Assembly (NCBI GenBank): GCA_017795085.1
Contig: CP051246.1
Coordinates: 2,234,514 to 2,298,513, forward strand
From: Salegentibacter sp.
GTDB taxonomy: Bacteria; Bacteroidota; Bacteroidia; Flavobacteriales; Flavobacteriaceae
Direction: 5' to 3'
DNA length: 64,000 bases
Shown here: positions 7,905 through 16,287 of the stretch, piece after piece
How the letters are laid out: the number at the start of each line of letters is the position of its first letter
How positions within the stretch are numbered: the first letter of the stretch is position 1
Made by a program: the position numbers and the translations under genes
The notes under the pieces: generated by a model
The model's input: the letters and a program-made list of their open reading frames with translations, nothing else
Database searches by the model: none
Told to the model about the DNA's origin: nothing

Positions 7905-8447
7905 TTAGCTCATATAACCAAATCGAAAATTTTTAAAGTATAATGCAAAGCCTATAATAACCAAAAAAAATCCTGTGATACTCGTAATAGTAATCAGAAA
8001 TCCAAGAAATAGAAGTAAAATCCCAGAAAGTAAAGTTTTTTCCGAAAAATGAACTAGTTCCATAGCTTCAAGATTATCAATTTTTCGTGAATATTTATAT
8101 AATTCCCTATCGAGCTGAATTTGGGCAATTAATATCCAAACTAAGGATAATTTCATCACGATAAGGCCTATTTCGTTAATAAGCGGGTGATTTAAACGCT
8201 CAATCGGTAGCAAATAAGAGTATAATTCTGGTGTTAGGGTGTATATAATAGTAATAAGAAGAAATGCAATAAATAAAATCCAGTAATACCCTCCTAATCT
8301 TTTTAATCGGTTATAATTAGTCAGTTTTTCAACATTAGGATTAGGTACTCTAATAGGTATAGCTTGTCGTACATATCTCCAAAAGAGTAAGATTAACATA
8401 GCTACCAGCATTAATGCGGGAATGTATATTCGTAAACTTGTTTCCAT
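7905..8447 (-). CDS. Integral membrane protein of unknown function
   Basis: A 180-residue protein with four or five hydrophobic segments (about 7-25, 52-72, 90-110, 138-158, 158-172) and a polar loop containing KYSRKIDNLEAMEL. No family is recognised. Its ATG lies 5 bp after the stop of the truncated nhaP2-like gene, in the same direction, so the two were probably one operon. That context hints at ion transport or envelope function but no more. Confidence 0.7.
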   Translation of the reverse strand: METSLRIYIPALMLVAMLILLFWRYVRQAIPIRVPNPNVEKLTNYNRLKRLGGYYWILFIAFLLITIIYTLTPELYSYLLPIERLNHPLINEIGLIVMKLSLVWILIAQIQLDRELYKYSRKIDNLEAMELVHFSEKTLLSGILLLFLGFLITITSITGFFLVIIGFALYFKNFRFGYMS

Positions 8448-8452
8448 AAGCT

Positions 8453-8909
8453 TTAAACTATTGAGATTTCAAATTTACTATAAATCAATTGCATAGATTC
8501 CTTACTCTCCGTTAAAATTACCAGGGTGTCATTGGCTTGAAACGCTGTGGTGCCAGATGGGGTTATAAATTTATCATCACGCATTATTATAGCGATTATA
8601 GCACCTTTGGGAAAATCAACATCCACAATTCGCTTTCCTACCAACGGACTATTTTCTGGTAATGCAATTTCTTTTAAAAACGATTTGGATCGTTCTGATA
8701 ACAATGCATCAACAGGAGATCTTTTTTTAACCTTAAATGGTAAAGATACGTGAAGCCAATTAGCTACAATGGATAGGGTTGTACCCTGGAATAAGACCGA
8801 TATCAAGGAAACAGAAAACATCATTAAAGATCATTTCAGCCTTTTGGATTCCGGCAATTAAAGGATAAGTTGCAAAAACTATGGGAACGGCACCCCTTAA
8901 ATTCTTCCA
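8453..8909 (-). pseudogene. 3' fragment of a NhaP2-type K+/H+ (Na+/H+) antiporter gene
   Basis: The frame at 8909-8795 reads WKNLRGAVPIVFATYPLIAG, the last membrane helices of NhaP2/CvrA-type antiporters. Near 8825 the frame shifts, and the remainder (MMFSVSLISVLFQGTTLSIV onward, 123 residues) carries the end of the last helix and a TrkA_C/RCK_C regulatory domain (about 35-120: SPLVGKRIVDVDFPKGA, TPSGTTAFQANDTLVIL). The 5' two-thirds of the gene is absent: coding similarity ends exactly where the ~530-bp repeat begins (8902-8909). The gene is therefore broken twice. Confidence 0.8.
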
Positions 8910-9432
8910 GCGCCGTGGCATTACCTTTTGATGCCCTTTATTTTCAAGCTTTGAAATTATAGAGGAGTTATAAAAGCATAGCGGTTATGCACTCCGGTTA
9001 ATTTTAAAGCTTGTTCTTTTTGCAGCAAAAGGTAAGGCGAAGTAAGAAGGTGTTCAAAAGAAAACTGAAGTCCTGATCGGTGAATTTAAATTACTGCTAG
9101 GCAGATTTGAGTCGAAAAGCCTAAATGATTTTTTTCTTTCATCTATTCCTTTCAAAGCTTTTTGACCCGTGTCCAAGACAATTGCGATGAACCTCTTTTG
9201 CTGAAATGGAGCTTTTGCGAATTGGAAGTAAAAGTGGTGAGTAGGTTTGAAATTCAGTTTTTCTGTGAAATTTGTCGCAAAAATCAACCTATTTACAGGA
9301 GATGCGAAAGCATTTGTCGCAAATTCCATGAAAAATGACAGGAGGAAAATATATAATTGATTTAAATTCAATGTATTGTGATTCGGTAACATCGCGCAGC
9401 GTGTCATCCTCTTGCTGTGCATCCTTAGTTTT
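8902..9432 (+). repeat. Copy C2 of the ~530-bp noncoding repeat
   Basis: Colinear with 3670-4206 over its whole length with scattered substitutions and small gaps. The paired motifs are TTTGTCGCAAA at 9271-9281 and 9313-9323, 42 bp apart start to start. The tail ATCGCGCAGCGTGTCATCC lies near 9391-9409. Its left edge coincides with the break in the antiporter gene. A minus-strand reading frame inside it (9054-9422) is broken by stops in copy C1 and is not taken as a gene. The sequence from 9433 to 9615 shows nothing identifiable. Confidence 0.75.
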
Positions 9433-9615
9433 GTGAACTTTTTTAGGGATTATTTATATGTTAGTGAATTTCTGTAATTGTTAACTTTCTATCGGGGAAT
9501 AATTTCCATTATTGTCAGTTATGACGAAGAAATAAGTACTTATTTGTTTATTAAAAATTTTAAATCTCATGTATCTAACTTGATGAATTTTTATAGGCTT
9601 GTTTTTGGATTAGCA

Positions 9616-10110
9616 TCAATTGAGTTTCCTAAAAACAAATACCAAAACCTCTGGCCCTGATGGTTTTCCTTGATGTCTTTTACGCCTATTTTCATCGGGA
9701 ATCTCCTCAAGCTTTAAGGTAGTGGAATTAATCTGAATAATCCGGTATTGGGTAATAGCTGGAAATGGACTATCCTGATATTCTCTATTATTTCTCAAAT
9801 CAATTTTTAAGGTATTGCCATCCACGTGATATCGACCAATGAAATAATGGTTTATCGCACAGGTTCTATCATACCACCGCAAAGACATTTTATGGTCTGA
9901 AGAAAAATGCAGGCGATCACTTTCCCTATAACAGACATTCCTATAATTGTAAAGGCGTTCGTTTGAGCCGTTGATTATAGTACCGGTTTTTACAAAAGCC
10001 CAGTTGCCCCAAAGACTACCCGGAAGTGGTTGTTGCAACGTTACACAACCTAATGTGATGTAACAAACAATTATAACTAAAGTTATACTCCTTACTTTTA
10101 AGTTTTTCAT
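9616..10110 (-). CDS. Lipocalin-like lipoprotein
   Basis: A 164-residue protein with lipobox TLGC (Cys22). GSLWGNWAFVKTG near residue 31 marks the first strand of a lipocalin-like barrel. Later strands include GRYHVDGNTLKIDLRN and RIIQINSTTLKLEEI. Such small flavobacterial lipocalin-like proteins are membrane-anchored and of unknown ligand. It is the most distal member of the envelope-protein array (9.6-19.7 kb). The sequence just before the ATG (AAAATCC, then ATCGTATG) partly matches the leader found before several array members. Confidence 0.75.
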   Translation of the reverse strand: MKNLKVRSITLVIIVCYITLGCVTLQQPLPGSLWGNWAFVKTGTIINGSNERLYNYRNVCYRESDRLHFSSDHKMSLRWYDRTCAINHYFIGRYHVDGNTLKIDLRNNREYQDSPFPAITQYRIIQINSTTLKLEEIPDENRRKRHQGKPSGPEVLVFVFRKLN

Positions 10111-10223
10111 ACGATGGATTTTTATTTAAAATTAAAAAATTAGTGCATGAAGATTATCAACCTATTCACAGATTAATTAACGCTCTTGTAAGAAGCGAAT
10201 GTTGTACGTTAACTTTACGTGTA

Positions 10224-11432
10224 TCATTTTTTCTTGGCGCTCCAATCAGCCTTGTTAGCTTCCTCATTGCAATAGCCCCATTTTCCTTGAAATTCAGTAA
10301 AGTTTTCATTGAACTCAATAACTAAAGAACCCCAGTTTTTTCTGCCATAAATTTCAGAGTCACATTTTTTTGCGGAACCATTTTCAACCCATTGGCCAAC
10401 CATAGTATGATCATCGGTCATTTTTCCTAAAATTTCACCGCCATCATCTTCATACCAGCCGGCAATTTTATCACCGTATTTGTAGATACGGAGGTTGCCG
10501 TTTTTTGCGGTTTTCCACGTGCCCACTACTCCTTTTTGTTCCATTTCGGTGTTCTGAAAAACAATAAGTTCCACCCTTCTGTTTTTTTCACGCCCTTCTT
10601 CCGTAGAATTATCGGCAACTGGATTGCTCTCTCCCAAGGCCTTGGTTTCTATTCTTTTACTAGCGATTCCAGCACTTTCAACTAAAAAGTTTTTAACCGC
10701 ATCGGCCCTGTTTTTAGAAAGCTGCATATTGCTTTGTGCTGAACCAATATTATCGGTGTATCCTTCAATAAGCACCAAACTATTTAACTCTTTTATTTTT
10801 TTAGCAATTTCTCGTAATTCAGATTTATCTTCCTTCAGGGTAGACTTCCCGGTATCGAAAGAAACCGCGGCATTCAACTGAAAGTTCATGCTTGATCCAA
10901 TGGCGCCTATGGCATCGATATCGGCTCCGGGCCAGCGACCACTCTTTTTGCCTTTGTCCACGATTTTCACATAGCGGAATACATCGGTCTTATCGACATA
11001 ATCGGCAATGTCCAAAGCTGAAAACCCCCCGCCAGTTTTGCCTACGGAAATCCAGTCTTTTCCGTCTTTGGAAATGTAGGCGTCAACCGGTTCAATTTTA
11101 CTACCTATTTCCAATATCAATAAATCGGGCCCAGCGATGTCGTACAACACGTTATCGGTAAATTTCACTATTAATTGCCCACCGTAGCCCAAACTGGTAA
11201 AATTCTTGTACGGTTTTACCTCAGAATCTGGAACTCCAAGTGCTTCCTTAGAACCAAAACCTTCAATAGGCTCGGGATTACCTACTCTAAAGCTTACGAT
11301 TTCATCGGCAAAAGAGATATCCCCATAAGGGAAAAACACGCGTTTTCCGTGGCCGTCGGGATAGGTTCTGCCAATTTGCGAATAGGAGAATGATGTTATT
11401 AATACGGCTATTATGGTTATAAAAGATTTCAT
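10224..11432 (-). CDS. OmpA-family outer membrane protein with N- and C-terminal extra domains
   Basis: A 402-residue protein with signal peptide 1-18 (ending SFSYS before Gln). A beta-rich N-terminal domain follows (about 20-180; FGSKEALGVPDSEV and DAYISKDGKDWISVG), of a type often found before OmpA domains in Bacteroidetes. An OmpA/MotB peptidoglycan-binding domain spans about 185-295. Its diagnostic residues are visible: GYTDNIG (Asp) and SKNRADAV (Arg), then GREKNRRVELIV. A final ~100-residue domain (VGTWKTAKNGNLRIYKYGD) looks lipocalin-like. It probably anchors the envelope to peptidoglycan. The 34-bp gap to the preceding lipoprotein gene suggests cotranscription. Confidence 0.85.
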   Translation of the reverse strand: MKSFITIIAVLITSFSYSQIGRTYPDGHGKRVFFPYGDISFADEIVSFRVGNPEPIEGFGSKEALGVPDSEVKPYKNFTSLGYGGQLIVKFTDNVLYDIAGPDLLILEIGSKIEPVDAYISKDGKDWISVGKTGGGFSALDIADYVDKTDVFRYVKIVDKGKKSGRWPGADIDAIGAIGSSMNFQLNAAVSFDTGKSTLKEDKSELREIAKKIKELNSLVLIEGYTDNIGSAQSNMQLSKNRADAVKNFLVESAGIASKRIETKALGESNPVADNSTEEGREKNRRVELIVFQNTEMEQKGVVGTWKTAKNGNLRIYKYGDKIAGWYEDDGGEILGKMTDDHTMVGQWVENGSAKKCDSEIYGRKNWGSLVIEFNENFTEFQGKWGYCNEEANKADWSAKKK

Positions 11433-11466
11433 TTTTATACTATTTAAGGTTTATGCTTGATCCTAT

Positions 11467-12066
11467 TTACATCCTTTCAATCACTTGCTTTGCCAAGGTT
11501 GAGGTTTTATCGATCATCCCTTGGGTATCCTTAGGTTTTTCTTCTCCCGGCATCACCATCACAGAATGAGACACATAAAAAATATACCCATCGGCTGCCA
11601 CGCGCAATTGCCCACCACCTAGGCCACTCCAGGAAGCCCTGTCACCAACATCAGATACGTTTTGAGGCTTATGCTTTTTATACACAGATTTATTTTGTTT
11701 TTTCCAAGCCTTATCTATTTGACTTTTGGTGCGTTTTCCCCCACTGGCAAAATTCAACATTACAGTATTGTATTTTTCATCCATAGTTTGCCATTTATAG
11801 GAACAAATGGCATTACGGTCTGCACTTTGTTTTATTTCTATCTCCTCGGAAAGCTCAAAGGTCGATAGAATATCCTTTTTGGTAAGCAATTTGCAGATAT
11901 CGTCGCGTTTGCTCGAGCCGGCAAAGCTATTGTCATCTTCCAATTCGTCCATTTGTTTTTTTAGGTCTTTTTGCCCTTCTTTTTTGTCATTGCCACAACT
12001 GATAAAGATGAAACTGACCAAAACCAAGAGTATGAGCGTTTTGAGTTTTACTTGAATTGTTTTCAT
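11467..12066 (-). CDS. Lipoprotein of the array (K-rich signal type)
   Basis: A 199-residue lipoprotein. The signal MKTIQVKLKTLILLVLVSF ends at Cys24 (lipobox FISC) and is nearly identical in pattern to those of six other array members. The mature part has an acidic linker (25-50), then a compact domain starting DICKLLTKKDILSTF with CSYKWQTMDEKYNTVML, resembling DUF3558-like solute lipoproteins. The ligand is unknown. The leader AAATCCATTTTAAAATG precedes the gene, as for others in the array. Confidence 0.75.
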   Translation of the reverse strand: MKTIQVKLKTLILLVLVSFIFISCGNDKKEGQKDLKKQMDELEDDNSFAGSSKRDDICKLLTKKDILSTFELSEEIEIKQSADRNAICSYKWQTMDEKYNTVMLNFASGGKRTKSQIDKAWKKQNKSVYKKHKPQNVSDVGDRASWSGLGGGQLRVAADGYIFYVSHSVMVMPGEEKPKDTQGMIDKTSTLAKQVIERM

Positions 12067-12206
12067 TTTAAAATGGATTTAGTGTTTAAATTTTGAATCT
12101 GTTATCTTTATAATTTGATTGTTATTGCCTTATTGTTAGGCTTAAAATTAAATCTCAATAATTGGCTTTGATATGTTACAAATCTTTAATTTTCTAAAAA
12201 CAGAAT

Positions 12207-13196
12207 CTATTCTTTAGTAAGCGTAAGTGCTTTTCCGTCCCTTTCTACTACAAGTTTTGTTTTTGTAAGTAATTTGACTTCCCAAATATCAACCCTGCCA
12301 TTTTGGGTTATCTTGATTTGATCGTCACTCATAACTTCATAAGTCCCATTTATACCGGAACCTGCTACACAGTTTCCGTTACTATAATTTTTGGCATATG
12401 GTTTCGTTTTTAAAAATGACCCTTCTGAAAATTGAAAAAAAGTCTTTTTAGTACAATCTGATAAGGCTGGGCGACCTTGTATACTTTTATAAAACCATTT
12501 CCCTATGATCGATTCTGCAGTAATTAATGTCACTTTGGACGGGGAAGCACTATTGGTTTGGGTAGAATTTTCATTGGAAACCATCCGTTCCCCGGAAACG
12601 ACAAAGGGTGCTTCGGGAAACCCATAGACCACAATTTTTTTTGTACTTACCTGCTCAATCGGAAGGGCGCCCATCCTTTTGTCCCCCCGATAAAAAGAGA
12701 GAAAATAAGTAGCGCCCATAGCCTCCAATTGAACCGTTTTTCCAGATTCGTCTGCTACTCCATCAAAATTTACCGGTAGCGTGTGATTTTGATAATCTAT
12801 TTTAAAATTTAATTGCTCTATTTCAGATTTTGTCAAGGTGGTTTTTGTGGGTTGCAACCGCACAAAATCAATAGGGTGCTTTGCCCGGTCCGGTTTTAAA
12901 CGCAAACGTTGGGGGTTTACAAACTGAAACGCTCCTCCTATTGGAATTGAACCATTATCGACAACTAATCGATTATTCTTAATATGGTAAGAAGTTGCCG
13001 ATTTGCGTTTGTCAAACTCATAAAATATTAAACTGTCTTTGGTAAACTGTACCACTGTGGAATGTCGGGTATCTATTTTGGCTATATTCCATTTTCCCTC
13101 CAGGCTTTGCGCAAAAGAAGGCATGCTGCTTAAAACAAATGTACCTGTTAAAAATAAAACCAATAGGGTTTTAAAATTTAGTGGAGTTATTTTCAT
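12207..13196 (-). CDS. Exported protein with two lipocalin-like domains
   Basis: A 329-residue protein. Its signal peptide ends SMPSFAQ (about residue 30) with no lipobox cysteine, unlike its neighbours. Domain 1 (about 31-115) starts SLEGKWNIAKIDTRHST. A middle segment (about 120-215) is less clear. Domain 2 (about 230-329) starts IIGKWFYKSIQGRPALSDC and matches the C-terminal domains of the proteins at 14754 and 17259. This gives a paralogous module on a different N-terminus. The leader AAAATCCATTTAAAATG precedes it. Confidence 0.75.
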   Translation of the reverse strand: MKITPLNFKTLLVLFLTGTFVLSSMPSFAQSLEGKWNIAKIDTRHSTVVQFTKDSLIFYEFDKRKSATSYHIKNNRLVVDNGSIPIGGAFQFVNPQRLRLKPDRAKHPIDFVRLQPTKTTLTKSEIEQLNFKIDYQNHTLPVNFDGVADESGKTVQLEAMGATYFLSFYRGDKRMGALPIEQVSTKKIVVYGFPEAPFVVSGERMVSNENSTQTNSASPSKVTLITAESIIGKWFYKSIQGRPALSDCTKKTFFQFSEGSFLKTKPYAKNYSNGNCVAGSGINGTYEVMSDDQIKITQNGRVDIWEVKLLTKTKLVVERDGKALTLTKE

Positions 13197-13261
13197 TTTA
13201 AATGGATTTTGGAGTTTATAATTGTTTTTTAATCCTTCTATTCCAAATCAACTACCTCAGG

Positions 13262-13326
13262 GCGAGCCTGTTAGGTATTAAACGGAAACAAGCCTTAACC
13301 GATTTCGATGCAGGGCATCGGGGAAT
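13262..13326 (+). repeat. Short dispersed repeat, copy 1
   Basis: A segment containing GGAAACAAGCCTTAACCGAT and then TCGATGCAGGGC matches 23766-23820 (GGAGACAAGCCTTGACCGGT, then TTGATGTAGGGC) with a few substitutions, in the same orientation. It fills the gap between two array genes here and overlaps the end of a kinase gene at the other site. Function unknown. Confidence 0.55.
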
Positions 13327-13330
13327 TAAC

Positions 13331-13894
13331 CTATTGGCCATAAGGGGCAAAATGAATGGTTCCCGTAATTGTTATTTGTTCAACTTCTTCGGTCGTTCCA
13401 ATATCAAAAACACCATTAAATTCCAAATCAAACCCGGCAACCTCAGCACCAGCTACGTTATTGACCTCTAAATTAGAAATTTGGCAGGTGCCAGAAACGG
13501 CCTCATAATTCATTTCAGGATGATTGGGGTCGGGTGTAATCCCTAAAACAGAAGCAGCGTTGGCAGAGGAGGATAATGGTAGCACTTGATCGTTTTGTAA
13601 CTGAAAGCTCCCCGTTAAAAATAATGGAATGACGTCAGGATCCTCATGTTGAATTATAATGGTAATAACTTTTTCCCCATCTCCTTTATCGTTATAGAAG
13701 CTACCCATTTCCTTGGCTTCATAACTATAAGATTTAGAATACTCGGTACCACCTACGGTTATGCTATAAGAATTGTCTTTATCGTTATAGGGATCAGGGT
13801 CCGGCGAATCATTATCACTACCACAGCTCGCAAAGGCAAAGCCTAGCATTAATATAAGGATTAGGGTGTTAAGTTTAATTTGAAATTTTTTCAT
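13331..13894 (-). CDS. Lipoprotein of the array
   Basis: A 187-residue lipoprotein with signal MKKFQIKLNTLILILMLGF and lipobox FASC (Cys24). An acidic Asp/Pro-rich linker (25-42) precedes a beta-rich domain with ITVGGTEYSKSYSYEAKEMG and a C-terminal sheet (GFDLEFNGVFDIG, then ITITGTIHFAPYG). This resembles DUF6252-like Bacteroidetes lipoproteins. The leader AAAATCCATTTAAAAATG precedes the ATG. Its signal sequence and Cys position match the neighbours, which indicates duplication. Confidence 0.75.
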   Translation of the reverse strand: MKKFQIKLNTLILILMLGFAFASCGSDNDSPDPDPYNDKDNSYSITVGGTEYSKSYSYEAKEMGSFYNDKGDGEKVITIIIQHEDPDVIPLFLTGSFQLQNDQVLPLSSSANAASVLGITPDPNHPEMNYEAVSGTCQISNLEVNNVAGAEVAGFDLEFNGVFDIGTTEEVEQITITGTIHFAPYGQ

Positions 13895-14002
13895 TTTTAA
13901 ATGGATTTTGGAGGTTATACTTCTTCTAAGCCTAAATTTTTATTCTTCGTAAGAACCACAGATTACTTTCTAAAATCAGTTGAAAATTTTATTATATCAC
14001 TC

Positions 14003-14647
14003 TTAATCCAATCCCAAGTCTTCCAGGTCCCCTTCACTTAATTCAACAATCGGCAAATCAAAGGCTCCCTGGGTTACCGATAGTTCTTTGGCATCTTGTG
14101 CATTATCCGGGTTATAGCTATTGTACAGCGTCATTTCAAAAGTTCCTTTTACACTTGTGGCGGATATGGATGTGATTTTAAATGAGCCCTTGCTTTGAAG
14201 CACTACTTCTTCTCCCTGTTGGTACGTTCCAACACCATAAGTCTTGTCGTTGGATGAATTTTCTCCATCCATACCTACGCCTGCCGTAAAAAGGTATTCC
14301 CCTGTTAAAGGTGTGCTTAAATTGTAGTTTATGGGGTTGGAGGGAGCGGGGGTTGCACCGGCAACTATCATTACATTTGAATTATCATCTTTCATAACAA
14401 TAACCAATTGCTCTATTTCATTTTCGTCTATTTTAGTTTTAACTATTGCCGCAAAACTATTTTCCGTTTCAGAAGAGAACTGAATAGCTTGTTCATCGGC
14501 CCTTATTACCGCCGTTGCATTGCCTTCATTTAAATCTTCGTTGGTGTCGTTGCCATTGTTGTCATCATCTTTACTACAACCGGTAAAGGCAAGGCCTGTA
14601 AGAAGTATTAATGATAGGGTTTTGAGTTTTAATTGAATATTTTTCAT
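14003..14647 (-). CDS. Lipoprotein of the array
   Basis: A 214-residue lipoprotein with signal MKNIQLKLKTLSLILLTGL and lipobox FTGC (Cys24), then an Asp/Asn-rich linker (KDDDNNGNDTNEDLN). The beta-rich domain includes YNLSTPLTGEYLFTAGVG and a late sheet GSFKITSISATSVKGTFEM, similar in layout to the protein at 13331. The ligand and partner are unknown. Its leader differs from the common one (ACCAGAAACAGATG). A gap of 107 bp separates it from the upstream gene at 14754. Confidence 0.75.
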   Translation of the reverse strand: MKNIQLKLKTLSLILLTGLAFTGCSKDDDNNGNDTNEDLNEGNATAVIRADEQAIQFSSETENSFAAIVKTKIDENEIEQLVIVMKDDNSNVMIVAGATPAPSNPINYNLSTPLTGEYLFTAGVGMDGENSSNDKTYGVGTYQQGEEVVLQSKGSFKITSISATSVKGTFEMTLYNSYNPDNAQDAKELSVTQGAFDLPIVELSEGDLEDLGLD

Positions 14648-14753
14648 CTGTTTCTGGTTTTAAGTTCAAAGTTTAAAAGTTTCAGGTTTCTGGTTTAAAA
14701 TTCAACATAAAGCTTACAACTTATAGCTTATAGCTTTAAAGGTATAGGCCGTT

Positions 14754-15461
14754 CTACTCTTTTTTAAAGGTATTATTGGTGCCATGATCATCTATTACAA
14801 GTTCTGTGTCCGTAAGTGATTCTATTACTGCGATTGAGGTGTCGCCATCGCCATCATCATTTATAATACTGAGTTTATTGCCATTAACTTTATATGTTCC
14901 GGTTTCATTTCCGTTTTTCACACAGTTTCCGGCATTGTCTTCAGTGTAAAACACTATTTGGTACAACAAATCTTCTGTAAATAGTATAAAACTGTTTTTG
15001 TAACAGGCTGTGAGTGGTCCTTCCCCTTCAACACTATCAAAGAACCATTTCCCCACTATGGCTTCTGCCGTAGTCTTGTCCCTGGTGGTAAAAGAGGCGA
15101 TATCGCTTTCGGTGGTGTTGCCCTCGGTATCCTTTGCGATAACCTTCCAATAATAGGTAGTCTCGAGTTCTAACGCATTATCAATAGTAAAAGAACTTAT
15201 GGCAAGTTGATTGGCAATGGTAATTTGTGGTGGGTTTTCCGTATCAAAATAAACTTGATAACTTACATCGTCGCCATCGGGATCTGTTGCCGTCTCCCAG
15301 GTTAATTGGGGTTTTAAATCTGCACCGTCAGTTACTTCGTTCAGGGTAAAGCTGCCGGGGGCTTGGTTTTCATCACCATCATCACTGCTGCAGCTTACTG
15401 TGAGCAATACCATAATCAACAGGCTTAAAATTTGAATAGAGGCTTTTTGTGTTTTCATCAT
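14754..15461 (-). CDS. Lipoprotein with FN3-like and lipocalin-like domains
   Basis: A 235-residue lipoprotein with lipobox TVSC (Cys24; the start may instead be the second Met, at 15458). An FN3-like domain (about 35-127: GSFTLNEVTDGADLKPQLTW and ETTYYWKVIAKDTEGNTTES) is nearly the same as in the genes at 16288 and 17259. A lipocalin-like domain (about 134-235) follows, starting AIVGKWFFDSVEGEGPLTAC. It shows the same modules as its neighbours in a different gene, so the array has diversified by duplication and recombination. Confidence 0.8.
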   Translation of the reverse strand: MMKTQKASIQILSLLIMVLLTVSCSSDDGDENQAPGSFTLNEVTDGADLKPQLTWETATDPDGDDVSYQVYFDTENPPQITIANQLAISSFTIDNALELETTYYWKVIAKDTEGNTTESDIASFTTRDKTTAEAIVGKWFFDSVEGEGPLTACYKNSFILFTEDLLYQIVFYTEDNAGNCVKNGNETGTYKVNGNKLSIINDDGDGDTSIAVIESLTDTELVIDDHGTNNTFKKE

Positions 15462-15512
15462 GTTTGCTTTAAAGATTTAAATCATTGTTTTCATCCTATT
15501 ACACAACAACTA

Positions 15513-16202
15513 TTATGGTAATTCTTTCGCTACCTTAAAACGAGCAACCTCACTCTCAGGAACTGTTCCATGGCCATAATACCAGGTGCCTGAATATTCC
15601 AGCCTTGATAACCCCTGAACTAATGTTCCAGACAATGAGTAATGATCTCCTGCTATATCATAGGTGTAATCAACTTTTATTTCATCACCTGTACGTACCC
15701 AAGTTCCTGAACCCTCATCCGGGTTATCCTGGTTATTACTTAAAAAATCTAATGTGCCGTTTTCGTGAAAATCAAGTGCAAAGTAGGATGATGATGTTGA
15801 TGGACCAGATGAATAATCATATGTACCAGTAAGAAAGCCTTCCACAGGATTGTTTAATTGTATCCTTACTGTTGTTTGTCCTGCGTTGTTGGTTGCAATT
15901 ACATCAAAATCATGTGTTCCGGGAGGCAATGTAGTCGTCCAGCTAATTGCGCCGGTTGACCTATCGATACTTAAGCCGTCTATATTCATAGATAATGAAA
16001 AACTGCCCGTGTTCCCATTCCAGTCTACAGATGGTACCGGAGCACTTCCCTCCGTAAAAAAAACAGGTTCTAAGGTGGTTTCAGAATAGCTAACGGTGGG
16101 TCTCAGTATCGTTATACCATCATCACTACTGCAACAGGTAAAAGCAAAGCCTACCAGAAGCAAGAGTAATAGGATTTTGAATTTATTTTTAAATGTTTTC
16201 AT
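15513..16202 (-). CDS. Lipoprotein with putative Ig-like domain
   Basis: A 229-residue lipoprotein with signal MKTFKNKFKILLLLLLVGF and a double cysteine at 23-24 (FTCC). An Ig/cadherin-like domain (about 45-120) contains GLSIDRSTGAISWTTTLPPG and FDVIATNNAGQTTVRIQL. A beta-rich C-terminal domain (about 125-229) has a SxxSSYFALDFHENGTLDFL stretch, possibly lipocalin-like. Its leader, ACCTTTTAAAATG, is a variant of the common one. Binding partners are unknown. Confidence 0.75.
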   Translation of the reverse strand: MKTFKNKFKILLLLLLVGFAFTCCSSDDGITILRPTVSYSETTLEPVFFTEGSAPVPSVDWNGNTGSFSLSMNIDGLSIDRSTGAISWTTTLPPGTHDFDVIATNNAGQTTVRIQLNNPVEGFLTGTYDYSSGPSTSSSYFALDFHENGTLDFLSNNQDNPDEGSGTWVRTGDEIKVDYTYDIAGDHYSLSGTLVQGLSRLEYSGTWYYGHGTVPESEVARFKVAKELP

Positions 16203-16287
16203 TTTAAAAGGTTTTATATAACAATTCGCACATCGTTGTAAATCAAATATTTGTATTTAGAATGAAGTAGCAGTATGATTTTTTGGT

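Noticed and set aside
9054..9422. Minus-strand frame of 122 codons inside repeat C2
   Set aside because: The matching stretch of repeat C1 contains several stops and frameshifts, so coding is not conserved between copies.
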